A stretch of DNA of 64,000 bases from the NCBI RefSeq assembly GCF_902498195.1, contig NZ_CABVIY010000005.1:248001-312000 (forward strand), written 5' to 3'. Numbering within the stretch: the first letter of the stretch is position 1; every line of letters starts with the position of its first letter. A program made the position numbers and the translations under genes. The stretch is from Pseudomonas fluorescens. Lineage in GTDB: Bacteria > Pseudomonadota > Gammaproteobacteria > Pseudomonadales > Pseudomonadaceae. This document shows, piece after piece, positions 1-7,954 of this stretch. The notes under the pieces were generated by a model, which saw nothing but the letters and a program-made list of their open reading frames with translations, had not been told where the DNA came from and did no database searches.

Positions 1-1292
1 ACGAGCGCTGGAACAAAGCCAGGTTCAGACAATTGATGAACCTGCGCGACATGTCCGACGTTATTGTTCTTCATGATCTGGCCGCCGATACCGAATACGA
101 GTACCAGGCCGGCTGGTTCAGCCCCACGAACCCGGGGCACACACTCGAAACCGTACAGGACCTGCCATTGCAATGGCCTGGGGACGTCTTTCGCTTGCGC
201 ACGCCATCGAGCCAGCCCACTACACCACGGGCCTACATTATCGGTTCATGCCGCTACTTGAGCATGACCGCCGGCGTGCCATGGGCCCCGCACCTGGGAG
301 ACCGGATCTTCGCCTCCATTTCAACGTTGGCGCAGCGCGCCACACCGCCCATCAGCGCCATGTTGATGACCGGCGACCAGGTCTATGTCGATGACTTGAA
401 CTTCATCGCCCCCGATCGGGAATATCAGGAAATACTCGCCAAGTACCGCACCGCTTTTTCCCAACCGCACATTGCAAAGTTGATGTCCTGCATGGCGACT
501 TACATGATCCTCGACGACCATGAAATCGAAGATAACTGGCCAGCCAATAAAAGCAGGCACGATGAACATTTGTACAAAAACGCCATCACGGCCTATGAGC
601 TGTATCAAGCCAGTCACGGCCCGGCTCATCAACTGAATGAAGAGGGGCAGATCAGTCACCCATTGAAACAATACTGGTATCAGTTCACCCATGGCGACAT
701 CGACTGGTTCGTCACCGACAGCCGCACCCGACGCAGCCTCGCGGCCAACGATCGACGCATCCTGGATATCGAACAGGAACAGACGCTGTGCCACTGGTTG
801 ATCCACAGCCGCGCCCGAATCAAGTTCGTCGTCACCAGCGTCATGTTTTACCCCGACCGCCAACGCCCGGCTGATGACGCCTGGGAAGCCTTTCCCGAGC
901 AACGACTGCGGTTGCTGGAGACCATTCGCACCCACAGGATCAGGAACGTGATTTTCATCTGCGGCGATGTCCACGGTTCCCTGACCAGTCGCCTGACCCA
1001 CAGCGAGGATTCGGACTTCGAAGTGCATACCATCGTCTCGTCCCCTCTGTGCAACAGCAAACTGTTGCCCTACGCCAAAAACTCCACTTTCATATTTGAC
1101 CAACCGCTGGCGCGAACCGCCGCCGGCGATTACCGGCATCAACTCAACGGCAAGGTGATCAGCCAGGACAACTTCGCGCATTTGATAGTCGATTCAGAAG
1201 AGATTCATGTGCGTTATCACGATCGGGATGGCAACCTGTTGCAATCGACGCGCATTGAATTGAATCGGGCTGAAATTTGCTCAAAAGCATGA
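1..1292 (+). CDS. PhoD-like metallophosphatase, 3' part (5' end outside window)
   Basis: This is a PhoD-type phosphodiesterase/alkaline phosphatase that hydrolyses phosphate esters with a metal centre. The reading frame is open to the left edge (frame starts at base 3), so about 429 C-terminal residues are visible and the true start lies upstream. The first visible residues look like the end of the N-terminal Ig-like domain of this family. The metallophosphatase core then shows the motifs GSCRYLS, MTGDQVYVDD, LDDHEIEDNW and FICGDVHG, whose Asp, His and Asn residues bind metal in PhoD proteins. No signal peptide can be judged because the N-terminus is missing. The next gene lies about 170 bp downstream on the same strand and looks independent. 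The family is certain; the physiological substrate is not. Confidence 0.85.
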   Translation, partial: ERWNKARFRQLMNLRDMSDVIVLHDLAADTEYEYQAGWFSPTNPGHTLETVQDLPLQWPGDVFRLRTPSSQPTTPRAYIIGSCRYLSMTAGVPWAPHLGDRIFASISTLAQRATPPISAMLMTGDQVYVDDLNFIAPDREYQEILAKYRTAFSQPHIAKLMSCMATYMILDDHEIEDNWPANKSRHDEHLYKNAITAYELYQASHGPAHQLNEEGQISHPLKQYWYQFTHGDIDWFVTDSRTRRSLAANDRRILDIEQEQTLCHWLIHSRARIKFVVTSVMFYPDRQRPADDAWEAFPEQRLRLLETIRTHRIRNVIFICGDVHGSLTSRLTHSEDSDFEVHTIVSSPLCNSKLLPYAKNSTFIFDQPLARTAAGDYRHQLNGKVISQDNFAHLIVDSEEIHVRYHDRDGNLLQSTRIELNRAEICSKA

Positions 1293-1463
1293 CTTTTTGT
1301 CGTTGACTGGAGAAATCTTCCCTTCTGCCGACATATTCTTATAGCACTTGGCCTTCATGTCTCTTGTCAGTCGGTGTCGCAATGATGCAACCTTGCCGCA
1401 GGCAACAGTAAAGAGGGCGAGAGCCCGGCGCGTTCAGCAAATACGAAGCGAGTTTCTCTCCCT

Positions 1464-4157
1464 ATGAAAAGCCAACCCGATGCCGCCAGCCGTATGGTGG
1501 CCGAGGTAGTGACGCAATTGCCTGTGCCCTCGCGGCTCGGCATGCTGCGTTTCGAACGGCTGAATGAACCAAGCTGGGCGCTGCTGTTTCTCGATCCCAA
1601 TTGCGAACGACAGTTCGGCTTGCCGGCCATGGAGCTGTGTGCCCTGGTCGGCTCGCCGTACGCCAGCCTGATGGAGCCGGAAGCGCGTTATCAGATGCAC
1701 GACGCCATCCAGCAGCAACTGAGCGAAGCCCCTCATTACCTGATCCGCTATACCTTGCACACCGCCACAGGCTCGCTGAATCTGCTGGAGTTGGGCGAAG
1801 CCTACAAACAGCACAACCGACACCTGTTGCGCGGTTACCTGCTGGTCATCGACGGCCTGTTCGAAGATGACCCCTTGCTACCCGCGCTGGACCTGGAAAC
1901 CCAGAACTCGCGCCTGCAAATCGCCCTGGAGCTCAACCAGCGTGCCCAGCAGGAGCAACTGCTGCATCTGGACCGGGTCCGCGCGCAGCAAGACCTTATC
2001 CTGCTGCTGACCCGCCAGCGCTACAGCAGCAACAACTCCCTGCAGGAAGCCGCTGAACTGATCACCCGCAGCGCCTGCGAGATCTACGAAATCGACTGTG
2101 CCAGCCTGTGGAACCTCGAAGGTTCGATGCTGGTGCCGATTTCGGCGTTTCACCGCGCCAGCCAGGACTACCTGTTGCCGCAGCCGATCGACGTCAGCGG
2201 TTTTCCCGACTACCTCGACGCCTTGCACACCGGCCGCGCCATCGATGCCCACAACGCCATGCGCGACCCTCGTACCCGCGAAATGGCCGAAAGCCTGCGC
2301 CCGCGCGATGTCAATGCAATGCTCGACGCCAGCATCCGCGTCGACGGCCAGGTGGTCGGCGTGCTGTGCCTTGAACAAACCGGTGCCACCCGCGCCTGGC
2401 AGTCGGATGAAATCGCCTTTGCCGGTGAGCTGGCGGACCAGTTCGCCCAGGTCATCAGCAACCATAACCGGCGCACCGCCACCAGCGCCCTGCACCTGTT
2501 CCAGCGTGCGGTCGAGCAAAGCGCCAACGCCTTCTTGCTGGTCAACTGCGACGGCGTGGTGGAGTACGTCAACCCAAGCTTCACGGCGATCACCCAGTAC
2601 AGCACCGAAGAAGTCCACGGCCAGCGCCTGTCCGAACTGCCGGCGCTGGAGAACCTCAGCGAATTGTTGTTCGACGCGCCTTCCGCACTGGCCAAGAGCA
2701 ACAGCTGGCAGGGCGAATTCAAGAGCCGCCGCAAAAACCTCGAACCCTACTGGGGCCAGTTGTCGATCTCCAAGGTCTATGGCGACAACCGTGAACTGAC
2801 CCACTACATCGGCATTTACGAGGACATCACCCAGACCAAGCTGGCCCAGCAACGCATCGAGCGCCTGGCCTACACCGACAACCTGACCAACCTCGGCAAT
2901 CGCCCGGCCTTCATTCGCAACCTCGATGAACGTTTCGCCCGGGACAGCGATGCCCCCATCAGCCTGCTGCTGGTCGACATCGACAACTTCAAGCGGATCA
3001 ACGACAGCCTCGGCCACCAGACCGGCGACAAGCTGCTGATCAGCCTCGCCCGGCGCCTGCGCAACAGCCTGAGCCCGAGCGGCAGCCTGGCGCGGTTTGC
3101 CAGTAACGAGTTTGCGGTACTGCTGGACAACACCGATCTGCACACCGGCCAACAGGTCGCCAGCCAGTTGCTGGCCACCCTCGACAAGCCGATGTTCGTC
3201 GACAACCAGTTGATCAGCGTGACCGGCTCCGTGGGCCTCGCGTGCGCGCCACTGCACGGCCGCGACCCGCAAACCCTGATGCGTAACGCCGGGCTGGCAC
3301 TGCACAAGGCCAAGGCCAACGGCAAACACCAGGTGCAAGTCTTCACCGAGGCGCTGAACGCCGAGGCCAGTTACAAACTGTTCGTCGAGAACAATTTGCG
3401 CCGCGCCCTGACCCAGAATGAACTGGACGTGTTCTATCAGCCCAAGCTCTGCCTGCGCAGCGGACGCTTGCTGGGCATGGAAGCGTTGCTGCGCTGGGAT
3501 CACCCTGAAAAAGGGATGATCCGGCCCGACCAGTTCATCAGCGTCGCGGAAGAAACCGGCCTGATCATCCCGATTGGCAAATGGATCGCCCGCCAGGCCT
3601 GCCGCATGAGCAAGGAACTGACCGCCGCCGGGCTGGGCAATCTCCAGGTGGCGATCAACCTGTCACCCAAGCAGTTTTCCGACCCGGACCTGGTGGCGTC
3701 TATCGCCAACATCCTCAAGGAAGAAGCCCTGCCGGCGAACCTGCTGGAGCTTGAGCTGACGGAGGGCCTGTTGCTGGAGGCCACCGAAGACACCCACCTG
3801 CAACTCGACCAGCTCAAGCGCCTGGGCCTGACCCTGGCGATGGACGACTTCGGCACCGGTTACTCGTCGCTCAGTTACCTGAAAAAATTCCCCATCGACA
3901 TCATCAAGATCGATCGAAGCTTCATCCACGAAATCCCGGATAACCAGGACGACATGGAAATCACCTCCGCGGTGATCGCCATGGCCCACAACCTGAAGCT
4001 CAAGGTCGTGGCCGAGGGCATCGAAACCGCCGCGCAGCTGGCCTTCCTGCGTCGCCACCGCTGTGACGTTGGCCAGGGCTACCTGTTCGACCAACCGATC
4101 CCGGGCGCCGATCTGATAGAGAAACTCAAACGCTACCCGCGCGGCCCGATCGCCTGA
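1464..4157 (+). CDS. dipA: DipA-type c-di-GMP phosphodiesterase (PAS-GAF-PAS-degenerate GGDEF-EAL)
   Basis: An 897-residue cytoplasmic enzyme predicted to cleave cyclic di-GMP, the signal that controls biofilm dispersion. Approximate domain order: PAS (20-125), coiled coil (130-175), GAF (185-330), second PAS (345-465), GGDEF (470-635), EAL (645-890). The GGDEF active-site signature reads ASNEF (546-550), so cyclase activity is not expected. The EAL domain is intact: E673-A-L, ELELTE, DDFGTGYSS and VVAEGIET are all present. P. aeruginosa DipA is described as having this architecture, length and degenerate GGDEF, and msrA follows it there as here. No transmembrane segment is seen, so signals probably come through the PAS/GAF sensors. 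No strong Shine-Dalgarno precedes the chosen ATG, but no better start is evident. Confidence 0.87.
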   Translation: MKSQPDAASRMVAEVVTQLPVPSRLGMLRFERLNEPSWALLFLDPNCERQFGLPAMELCALVGSPYASLMEPEARYQMHDAIQQQLSEAPHYLIRYTLHTATGSLNLLELGEAYKQHNRHLLRGYLLVIDGLFEDDPLLPALDLETQNSRLQIALELNQRAQQEQLLHLDRVRAQQDLILLLTRQRYSSNNSLQEAAELITRSACEIYEIDCASLWNLEGSMLVPISAFHRASQDYLLPQPIDVSGFPDYLDALHTGRAIDAHNAMRDPRTREMAESLRPRDVNAMLDASIRVDGQVVGVLCLEQTGATRAWQSDEIAFAGELADQFAQVISNHNRRTATSALHLFQRAVEQSANAFLLVNCDGVVEYVNPSFTAITQYSTEEVHGQRLSELPALENLSELLFDAPSALAKSNSWQGEFKSRRKNLEPYWGQLSISKVYGDNRELTHYIGIYEDITQTKLAQQRIERLAYTDNLTNLGNRPAFIRNLDERFARDSDAPISLLLVDIDNFKRINDSLGHQTGDKLLISLARRLRNSLSPSGSLARFASNEFAVLLDNTDLHTGQQVASQLLATLDKPMFVDNQLISVTGSVGLACAPLHGRDPQTLMRNAGLALHKAKANGKHQVQVFTEALNAEASYKLFVENNLRRALTQNELDVFYQPKLCLRSGRLLGMEALLRWDHPEKGMIRPDQFISVAEETGLIIPIGKWIARQACRMSKELTAAGLGNLQVAINLSPKQFSDPDLVASIANILKEEALPANLLELELTEGLLLEATEDTHLQLDQLKRLGLTLAMDDFGTGYSSLSYLKKFPIDIIKIDRSFIHEIPDNQDDMEITSAVIAMAHNLKLKVVAEGIETAAQLAFLRRHRCDVGQGYLFDQPIPGADLIEKLKRYPRGPIA

Positions 4158-4221
4158 CAGCAACACAACACTCAGGCAAACTGCACCCCTAATTATTTCA
4201 ACCTGACTGAGAGGACTGATC

Positions 4222-4872
4222 ATGGTTCTGCGCTCGGAAATCCTGGTGAACAAAAACGTGCTCCCTACCAAAGAACAAGCTCTGCCTGGCCGCGAAACCC
4301 CGATGGTCTTGCCCGAGAAGCATTTCGTCTTCGAAGACATGCCGTTGCTGGGCCCGTTCTTCAACAATGTCGAGTTCGCCATCTTCGGCCTGGGTTGTTT
4401 CTGGGGCGCCGAGCGGCGGTTCTGGCAACGCGAAGGCGTCGTCAGCACCGTTGTCGGTTACGCCGGCGGATTTACCCCGAACCCGACATACGAAGAAGTC
4501 TGTTCTGGCCTGACGGGCCACACGGAAGTCGTGCTGGTGGTGTACGAACCGGAGAAAGTCAGCTACGAAGCGCTGCTGAAGATGTTCTGGGAACTGCACA
4601 ACCCTACTCAGGGCATGCGCCAGGGTAACGACATTGGCACCCAGTACCGCTCGGCGATCTACTGCACCACGCCGGAGCAACTGGAAGAGGCACAGGCCAG
4701 CAAGCAAGCCTTCCAGGCGGAGCTGAGCAAGGCCGGTTTCGGCGAGATCACCACCGAAGTCGACCAGGCGCCGACCGTCTACTTTGCCGAGGCTTATCAC
4801 CAGCAATACCTGGCCAAGAATCCGGAAGGCTATTGCGGGATTGGCGGTACAGGCGTGACCTGCCCTATCTAA
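4222..4872 (+). CDS. msrA: Peptide-methionine (S)-S-oxide reductase MsrA
   Basis: Repairs oxidised proteins by reducing methionine-S-sulfoxide, using thioredoxin as reductant. The catalytic motif GCFWGAERRFW holds the nucleophilic Cys59, and recycling cysteines lie in the C-terminal GYCGIGGTGVTCPI. At 216 residues it is the long MsrA form with an N-terminal extension common in gamma-proteobacteria. A good ribosome site (GAGAGGAC) precedes the ATG by about 7 nt. It lies 64 bp after dipA on the same strand and is closed by a REP pair on its 3' side. No signal peptide, so cytoplasmic. Confidence 0.96.
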   Translation: MVLRSEILVNKNVLPTKEQALPGRETPMVLPEKHFVFEDMPLLGPFFNNVEFAIFGLGCFWGAERRFWQREGVVSTVVGYAGGFTPNPTYEEVCSGLTGHTEVVLVVYEPEKVSYEALLKMFWELHNPTQGMRQGNDIGTQYRSAIYCTTPEQLEEAQASKQAFQAELSKAGFGEITTEVDQAPTVYFAEAYHQQYLAKNPEGYCGIGGTGVTCPI

Positions 4873-4883
4873 GCGCTCAAAAC

Positions 4884-4970
4884 AAAAGATCGCAGCCTTC
4901 GGCAGCGCCTACAGGACTATGTGAACCCCTGCAGGAGCTGCCGAAGGCTGCGATCCTTTGATCTTTGCTT
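4884..4970. repeat. REPIN, family A (two inverted REP copies)
   Basis: Two inverted copies of a REP whose core is GATCGCAGCCTTCGGCAGC separate convergent msrA and rlmJ. The left copy carries GCGCC where the family usually has GCTCC. It could fold into a long stem and act as a bidirectional mRNA 3' end. Confidence 0.9.
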
Positions 4971-4981
4971 GTCGATTAGCC

Positions 4982-5818
4982 TTACTCAGCAATCAACCAA
5001 TCCATTTTCCACCCGCCCTGGGTCTGTCCCAACTTCTCGGCCAGCCACGGCAGCAGCTCACGCAACTCCTCCTCCAGCCCCCACGGCGGATTGGCAATCG
5101 CCAGGCCGGAACCGTTCAGGCTGTTTGGCGTGTCCAGCGGGTGTACCAGCAGCTCAACGCGCAACAACTTCGGCGCGCCGGTGCCGGCCAGGTCCTGATA
5201 GAAACGACGCAAGGCACGCTGATCCTTCACCGGGTACCAGATCGCCGCCACAGTCTGGCGCATCCGGCCAATCGCCTCTTTCAACGACGCCGCGCAACGC
5301 TGCATCTCGTCGAGCTTTTCGAACGGCGGGTCGATCAGCATCACCGCGCGCTTCTCCGGCACCGGCAACAGGGCACGCGGCACATGCCAGCCTTCGCCCA
5401 GGTGCACCTTGACCCGGCGATCACCCGCCATATTGTCCTTGAGCAATACGCCGTCTTCGGGATGCTTTTCGTTGAGCAGCACACGATCCTGCGCACGGGT
5501 CAAACGCCGCGCCAACTCCGGCGAACCCGGGTAATAGCGCAACCGGCCATCCGGGTTCATCTCGTGCAGTACCTGCATGTAGTCGGCCGTCAGGATCGGC
5601 AGGTCCGGCTGATCCCACAACCGCGCGATACCTTCCAGGTACTCGCCGGTACGACTGGCCTGATCACCCTGAAGGTCATACAGGCCAATGCCGGCGTGTG
5701 TATCGAGATAGGCAAACGGCTGCTCCTTGCGTGACATCAGGGCGATGAGGCGGGTCAAGGTCAGGTGTTTGAACACATCGGCGTGATTGCCGGCATGGAA
5801 GGCGTGACGATAATTCAT
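4982..5818 (-). CDS. rlmJ: 23S rRNA (adenine(2030)-N(6))-methyltransferase RlmJ
   Basis: A 278-residue SAM-dependent enzyme that methylates A2030 of 23S rRNA. The start MNYRHAFHAGNHADVFKH and the DTHAGIGLYDL SAM-binding segment are typical of RlmJ (formerly YhiR/ComJ). The catalytic motif of N6-adenine methylases appears as DPPFE in IDPPFEK. Length equals the family norm. It stands alone on the minus strand, convergent with msrA across a REP pair. In E. coli loss of the enzyme has mild effects, and related proteins were linked to use of DNA as a nutrient. Confidence 0.95.
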   Translation of the reverse strand: MNYRHAFHAGNHADVFKHLTLTRLIALMSRKEQPFAYLDTHAGIGLYDLQGDQASRTGEYLEGIARLWDQPDLPILTADYMQVLHEMNPDGRLRYYPGSPELARRLTRAQDRVLLNEKHPEDGVLLKDNMAGDRRVKVHLGEGWHVPRALLPVPEKRAVMLIDPPFEKLDEMQRCAASLKEAIGRMRQTVAAIWYPVKDQRALRRFYQDLAGTGAPKLLRVELLVHPLDTPNSLNGSGLAIANPPWGLEEELRELLPWLAEKLGQTQGGWKMDWLIAE

Positions 5819-5931
5819 GGCTGCTCCTGCGAAGGCCGGGAAGTTTACCTTTTACCGGACGGCAAGTCAGGGGTTCGCGGCTGAGCGGGCAGCTCAAGGC
5901 GGTATCGGCCCACATCGGGTTTCAAGCAGCC

Positions 5932-5973
5932 AAAAAAAACGGCCCGCCTCCAAAAGGAAGCGGGCCGTTTTTG
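5932..5973 (-). terminator. Rho-independent terminator of putP
   Basis: A GC-rich stem ACGGCCCGC / GCGGGCCGT, extended by TCC/GGA across one mismatch, with an AAAA loop. On the minus strand it is followed by eight T (bases 5932-5939 read as A on the plus strand). It lies about 35 bp past the putP stop. A five-T run on the plus side means it may also work in the other direction. Confidence 0.85.
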
Positions 5974-6008
5974 TTCAAGCCTTGGCTCGGAGCCTCAGCT
6001 CCTCCCCA

Positions 6009-7493
6009 TCACTTGTTCAGGCGGAAATCTGCCTCGGCAGCAGCGAAGCGCGAAAGCATGCCGGCGGTCGGCGTGCCCAGCTTGCTGACGATGTAGATCG
6101 CCAGGCTGGCGAAGATGAAACCAGGGATGATTTCGTACAGGCCCAGCAGTTCGAAATGCTTCCAGACAATCACCGTGATCGCGCCCACCAGGATACCGGC
6201 CAGTGCGCCATTACGCGTCATGTCCTTCCAGATCACCGAGATCAGCACGACCGGACCGAAGGCGGCACCGAAACCGGCCCAGGCGTAGCTGACCAGGCCC
6301 AGCACGCGGTTTTCCGGATTGGCGGCCATCGCGATGGCGATCAGTGCAACCAGCAGCACCATGGCGCGACCGACCCAGACCAGCTCCAGCTGGGAAGCCG
6401 ATTTACGCAGGAAGGTTTTGTAGAAGTCTTCGGTCAAGGCACTGGAGCACACCAGCAACTGGCAGCTCAACGTACTCATCACGGCCGCCAGAATGGCCGA
6501 CAGCAACACACCGGCAATCCATGGATTGAACAGGATTTTCGCCAGCTCGATGAACACACGCTCATGGTTTTCGGTCACGGGACCGGCCACGTCAGGGTGT
6601 GCCGAGAAGTACGCGATACCGAAGAAACCGACCGCAACGGTGCCGCCCAGGCACAGGATCATCCAGGTCATGGAGATGCGTCGGGCATTGGCGATCGACT
6701 TGACCGAATCCGCCGCCATGAAACGCGCCAGGATGTGCGGCTGACCGAAGTAGCCCAGGCCCCAGCCCATCAGCGAAATGATGCCGATGAAGGTGGTGTT
6801 TTTCAGCATGTCGAAGTTGCTGGCATCCTGCGCCTCGATGGCCAGGAACGTAGTGTCGACGCCGCCGGTGGCCAGCAGCACGATGATCGGCGTCAGCAAC
6901 AGGGCGAAGATCATCAGCGTGGCTTGTACGGTGTCCGTCCAGCTCACGGCCAGGAAACCGCCGACGAAGGTGTAGGCAATCGTCGCCGCAGCGCCGGCCC
7001 ACAACGCAGTCTCGTAGGACATGCCGAAGGTGCTTTCGAACAGACGGGCGCCGGCCACGATGCCGGAAGCGCAGTAGATGGTGAAGAACACCAGGATCAC
7101 CACGGCGGAGATGATCCGCAGCAGGCCGCTCTTGTCTTCGAACCGGCTGGAGAAATAGTCCGGCAGTGTCAGGGCATCACCGTTGTGCTCGGTCTGCACG
7201 CGCAGACGGCCGGCGACGAAAAGCCAGTTCAGGTAGGCACCGACGATCAGGCCGATGGCGATCCAGCTTTCGGACAGACCGGACATGTAGATGGCGCCCG
7301 GCAGGCCCATCAACAACCAGCCGCTCATGTCGGAAGCACCGGCAGACAGTGCGGTTACGACACTGCCCAGGCTGCGACCGCCCAGGATGTAGTCAGAAAG
7401 GTTGTTGGTGGAACGATAGGCCATGAAGCCGATCAGCACCATTGCTGCGATGTAGATCACGAACGTGATCAGGGTTGGATTGCTTACGCTCAT
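6009..7493 (-). CDS. putP: Sodium/proline symporter PutP
   Basis: A 494-residue inner-membrane symporter of the sodium:solute (SSS) family that imports L-proline with Na+. The protein opens directly into a membrane segment (FVIYIAAMVLIGFMAYRS) and contains the family stretch GGRSLGSVVTALSAGASDMSGW, split here as GGRSLGSVVTALS and AGASDMSGW. About 13 transmembrane helices can be recognised. The reading frame extends 31 codons further upstream, but the ATG at 7491-7493 gives the usual PutP N-terminus. It is divergent from putA across a region with five PutA-type boxes, so both genes are probably controlled by proline through PutA. Confidence 0.95.
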   Translation of the reverse strand: MSVSNPTLITFVIYIAAMVLIGFMAYRSTNNLSDYILGGRSLGSVVTALSAGASDMSGWLLMGLPGAIYMSGLSESWIAIGLIVGAYLNWLFVAGRLRVQTEHNGDALTLPDYFSSRFEDKSGLLRIISAVVILVFFTIYCASGIVAGARLFESTFGMSYETALWAGAAATIAYTFVGGFLAVSWTDTVQATLMIFALLLTPIIVLLATGGVDTTFLAIEAQDASNFDMLKNTTFIGIISLMGWGLGYFGQPHILARFMAADSVKSIANARRISMTWMILCLGGTVAVGFFGIAYFSAHPDVAGPVTENHERVFIELAKILFNPWIAGVLLSAILAAVMSTLSCQLLVCSSALTEDFYKTFLRKSASQLELVWVGRAMVLLVALIAIAMAANPENRVLGLVSYAWAGFGAAFGPVVLISVIWKDMTRNGALAGILVGAITVIVWKHFELLGLYEIIPGFIFASLAIYIVSKLGTPTAGMLSRFAAAEADFRLNK

Positions 7494-7643
7494 TAAGTGA
7501 CGCCCTGGCTTTGTTTTTATGTAGCGGCGGCGGGTGAACCGCTCGCAAACGATGATGTTTGCCAGACGATTCAGGATGCCGCGCATTTAGGACTGATGTT
7601 TCCCCAGGAAAGCCATCAGCCGATGCATCCGCCTTCCGGACGG

Positions 7644-7882
7644 GTTGCACCTTGGGCGCGAATGCTATTCGTCAAATCAAACAAGGTGCAACCCATTTCT
7701 TGAGAATTAGTTGCACCTGACAGGATTCACGACGATTACCCCGGTTTTTGCTCCCTTTTAGCGCAGTCTCCACGGTTATCTAGAAGCAAAAGCACCAAGC
7801 AGGAGCGGTACATTCGTACCAGAATTTATTTCCTGACGAGGTGCGTAATATTCCGACAAAAAAAGGGTTGCACCCGGTTGCA
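7644..7882. promoter_or_regulatory. putP-putA control region with five GTTGCA PutA-type operator boxes
   Basis: The 461-bp gap between divergent putP and putA (7494-7954) contains GTTGCA at 7644-7649, 7710-7715, 7867-7872 and 7877-7882, and its complement TGCAAC at 7687-7692. GTTGCA is the core recognised by the ribbon-helix-helix domain of E. coli PutA, and that domain is intact in the PutA encoded here. Three boxes cluster on the putP side. Two tandem boxes 10 bp apart lie 73-88 bp before the putA ATG, where they could cover its promoter. A small hairpin (GCCACG/CGTGGC, 7921-7936) precedes the putA ribosome site. No other gene was seen in the gap. Confidence 0.72.
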
Positions 7883-7954
7883 CCTCTCCCGGCGCGCGGC
7901 TAATCTTGCCGCCAGCTGATGCCACGCAGTCGTGGCAAACATGAGGATAAAAAC

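Noticed and set aside
33..1292. Complete phosphatase gene starting at the TTG/ATG at 33-38
   Set aside because: The frame is open upstream to base 3 with plausible family sequence, so the gene is cut by the window start.
5817..7496. 559-codon open frame on the plus strand opposite putP
   Set aside because: Antisense to a clear sodium/proline symporter; Gln/His/Asp-rich sequence typical of reverse-strand artefacts.
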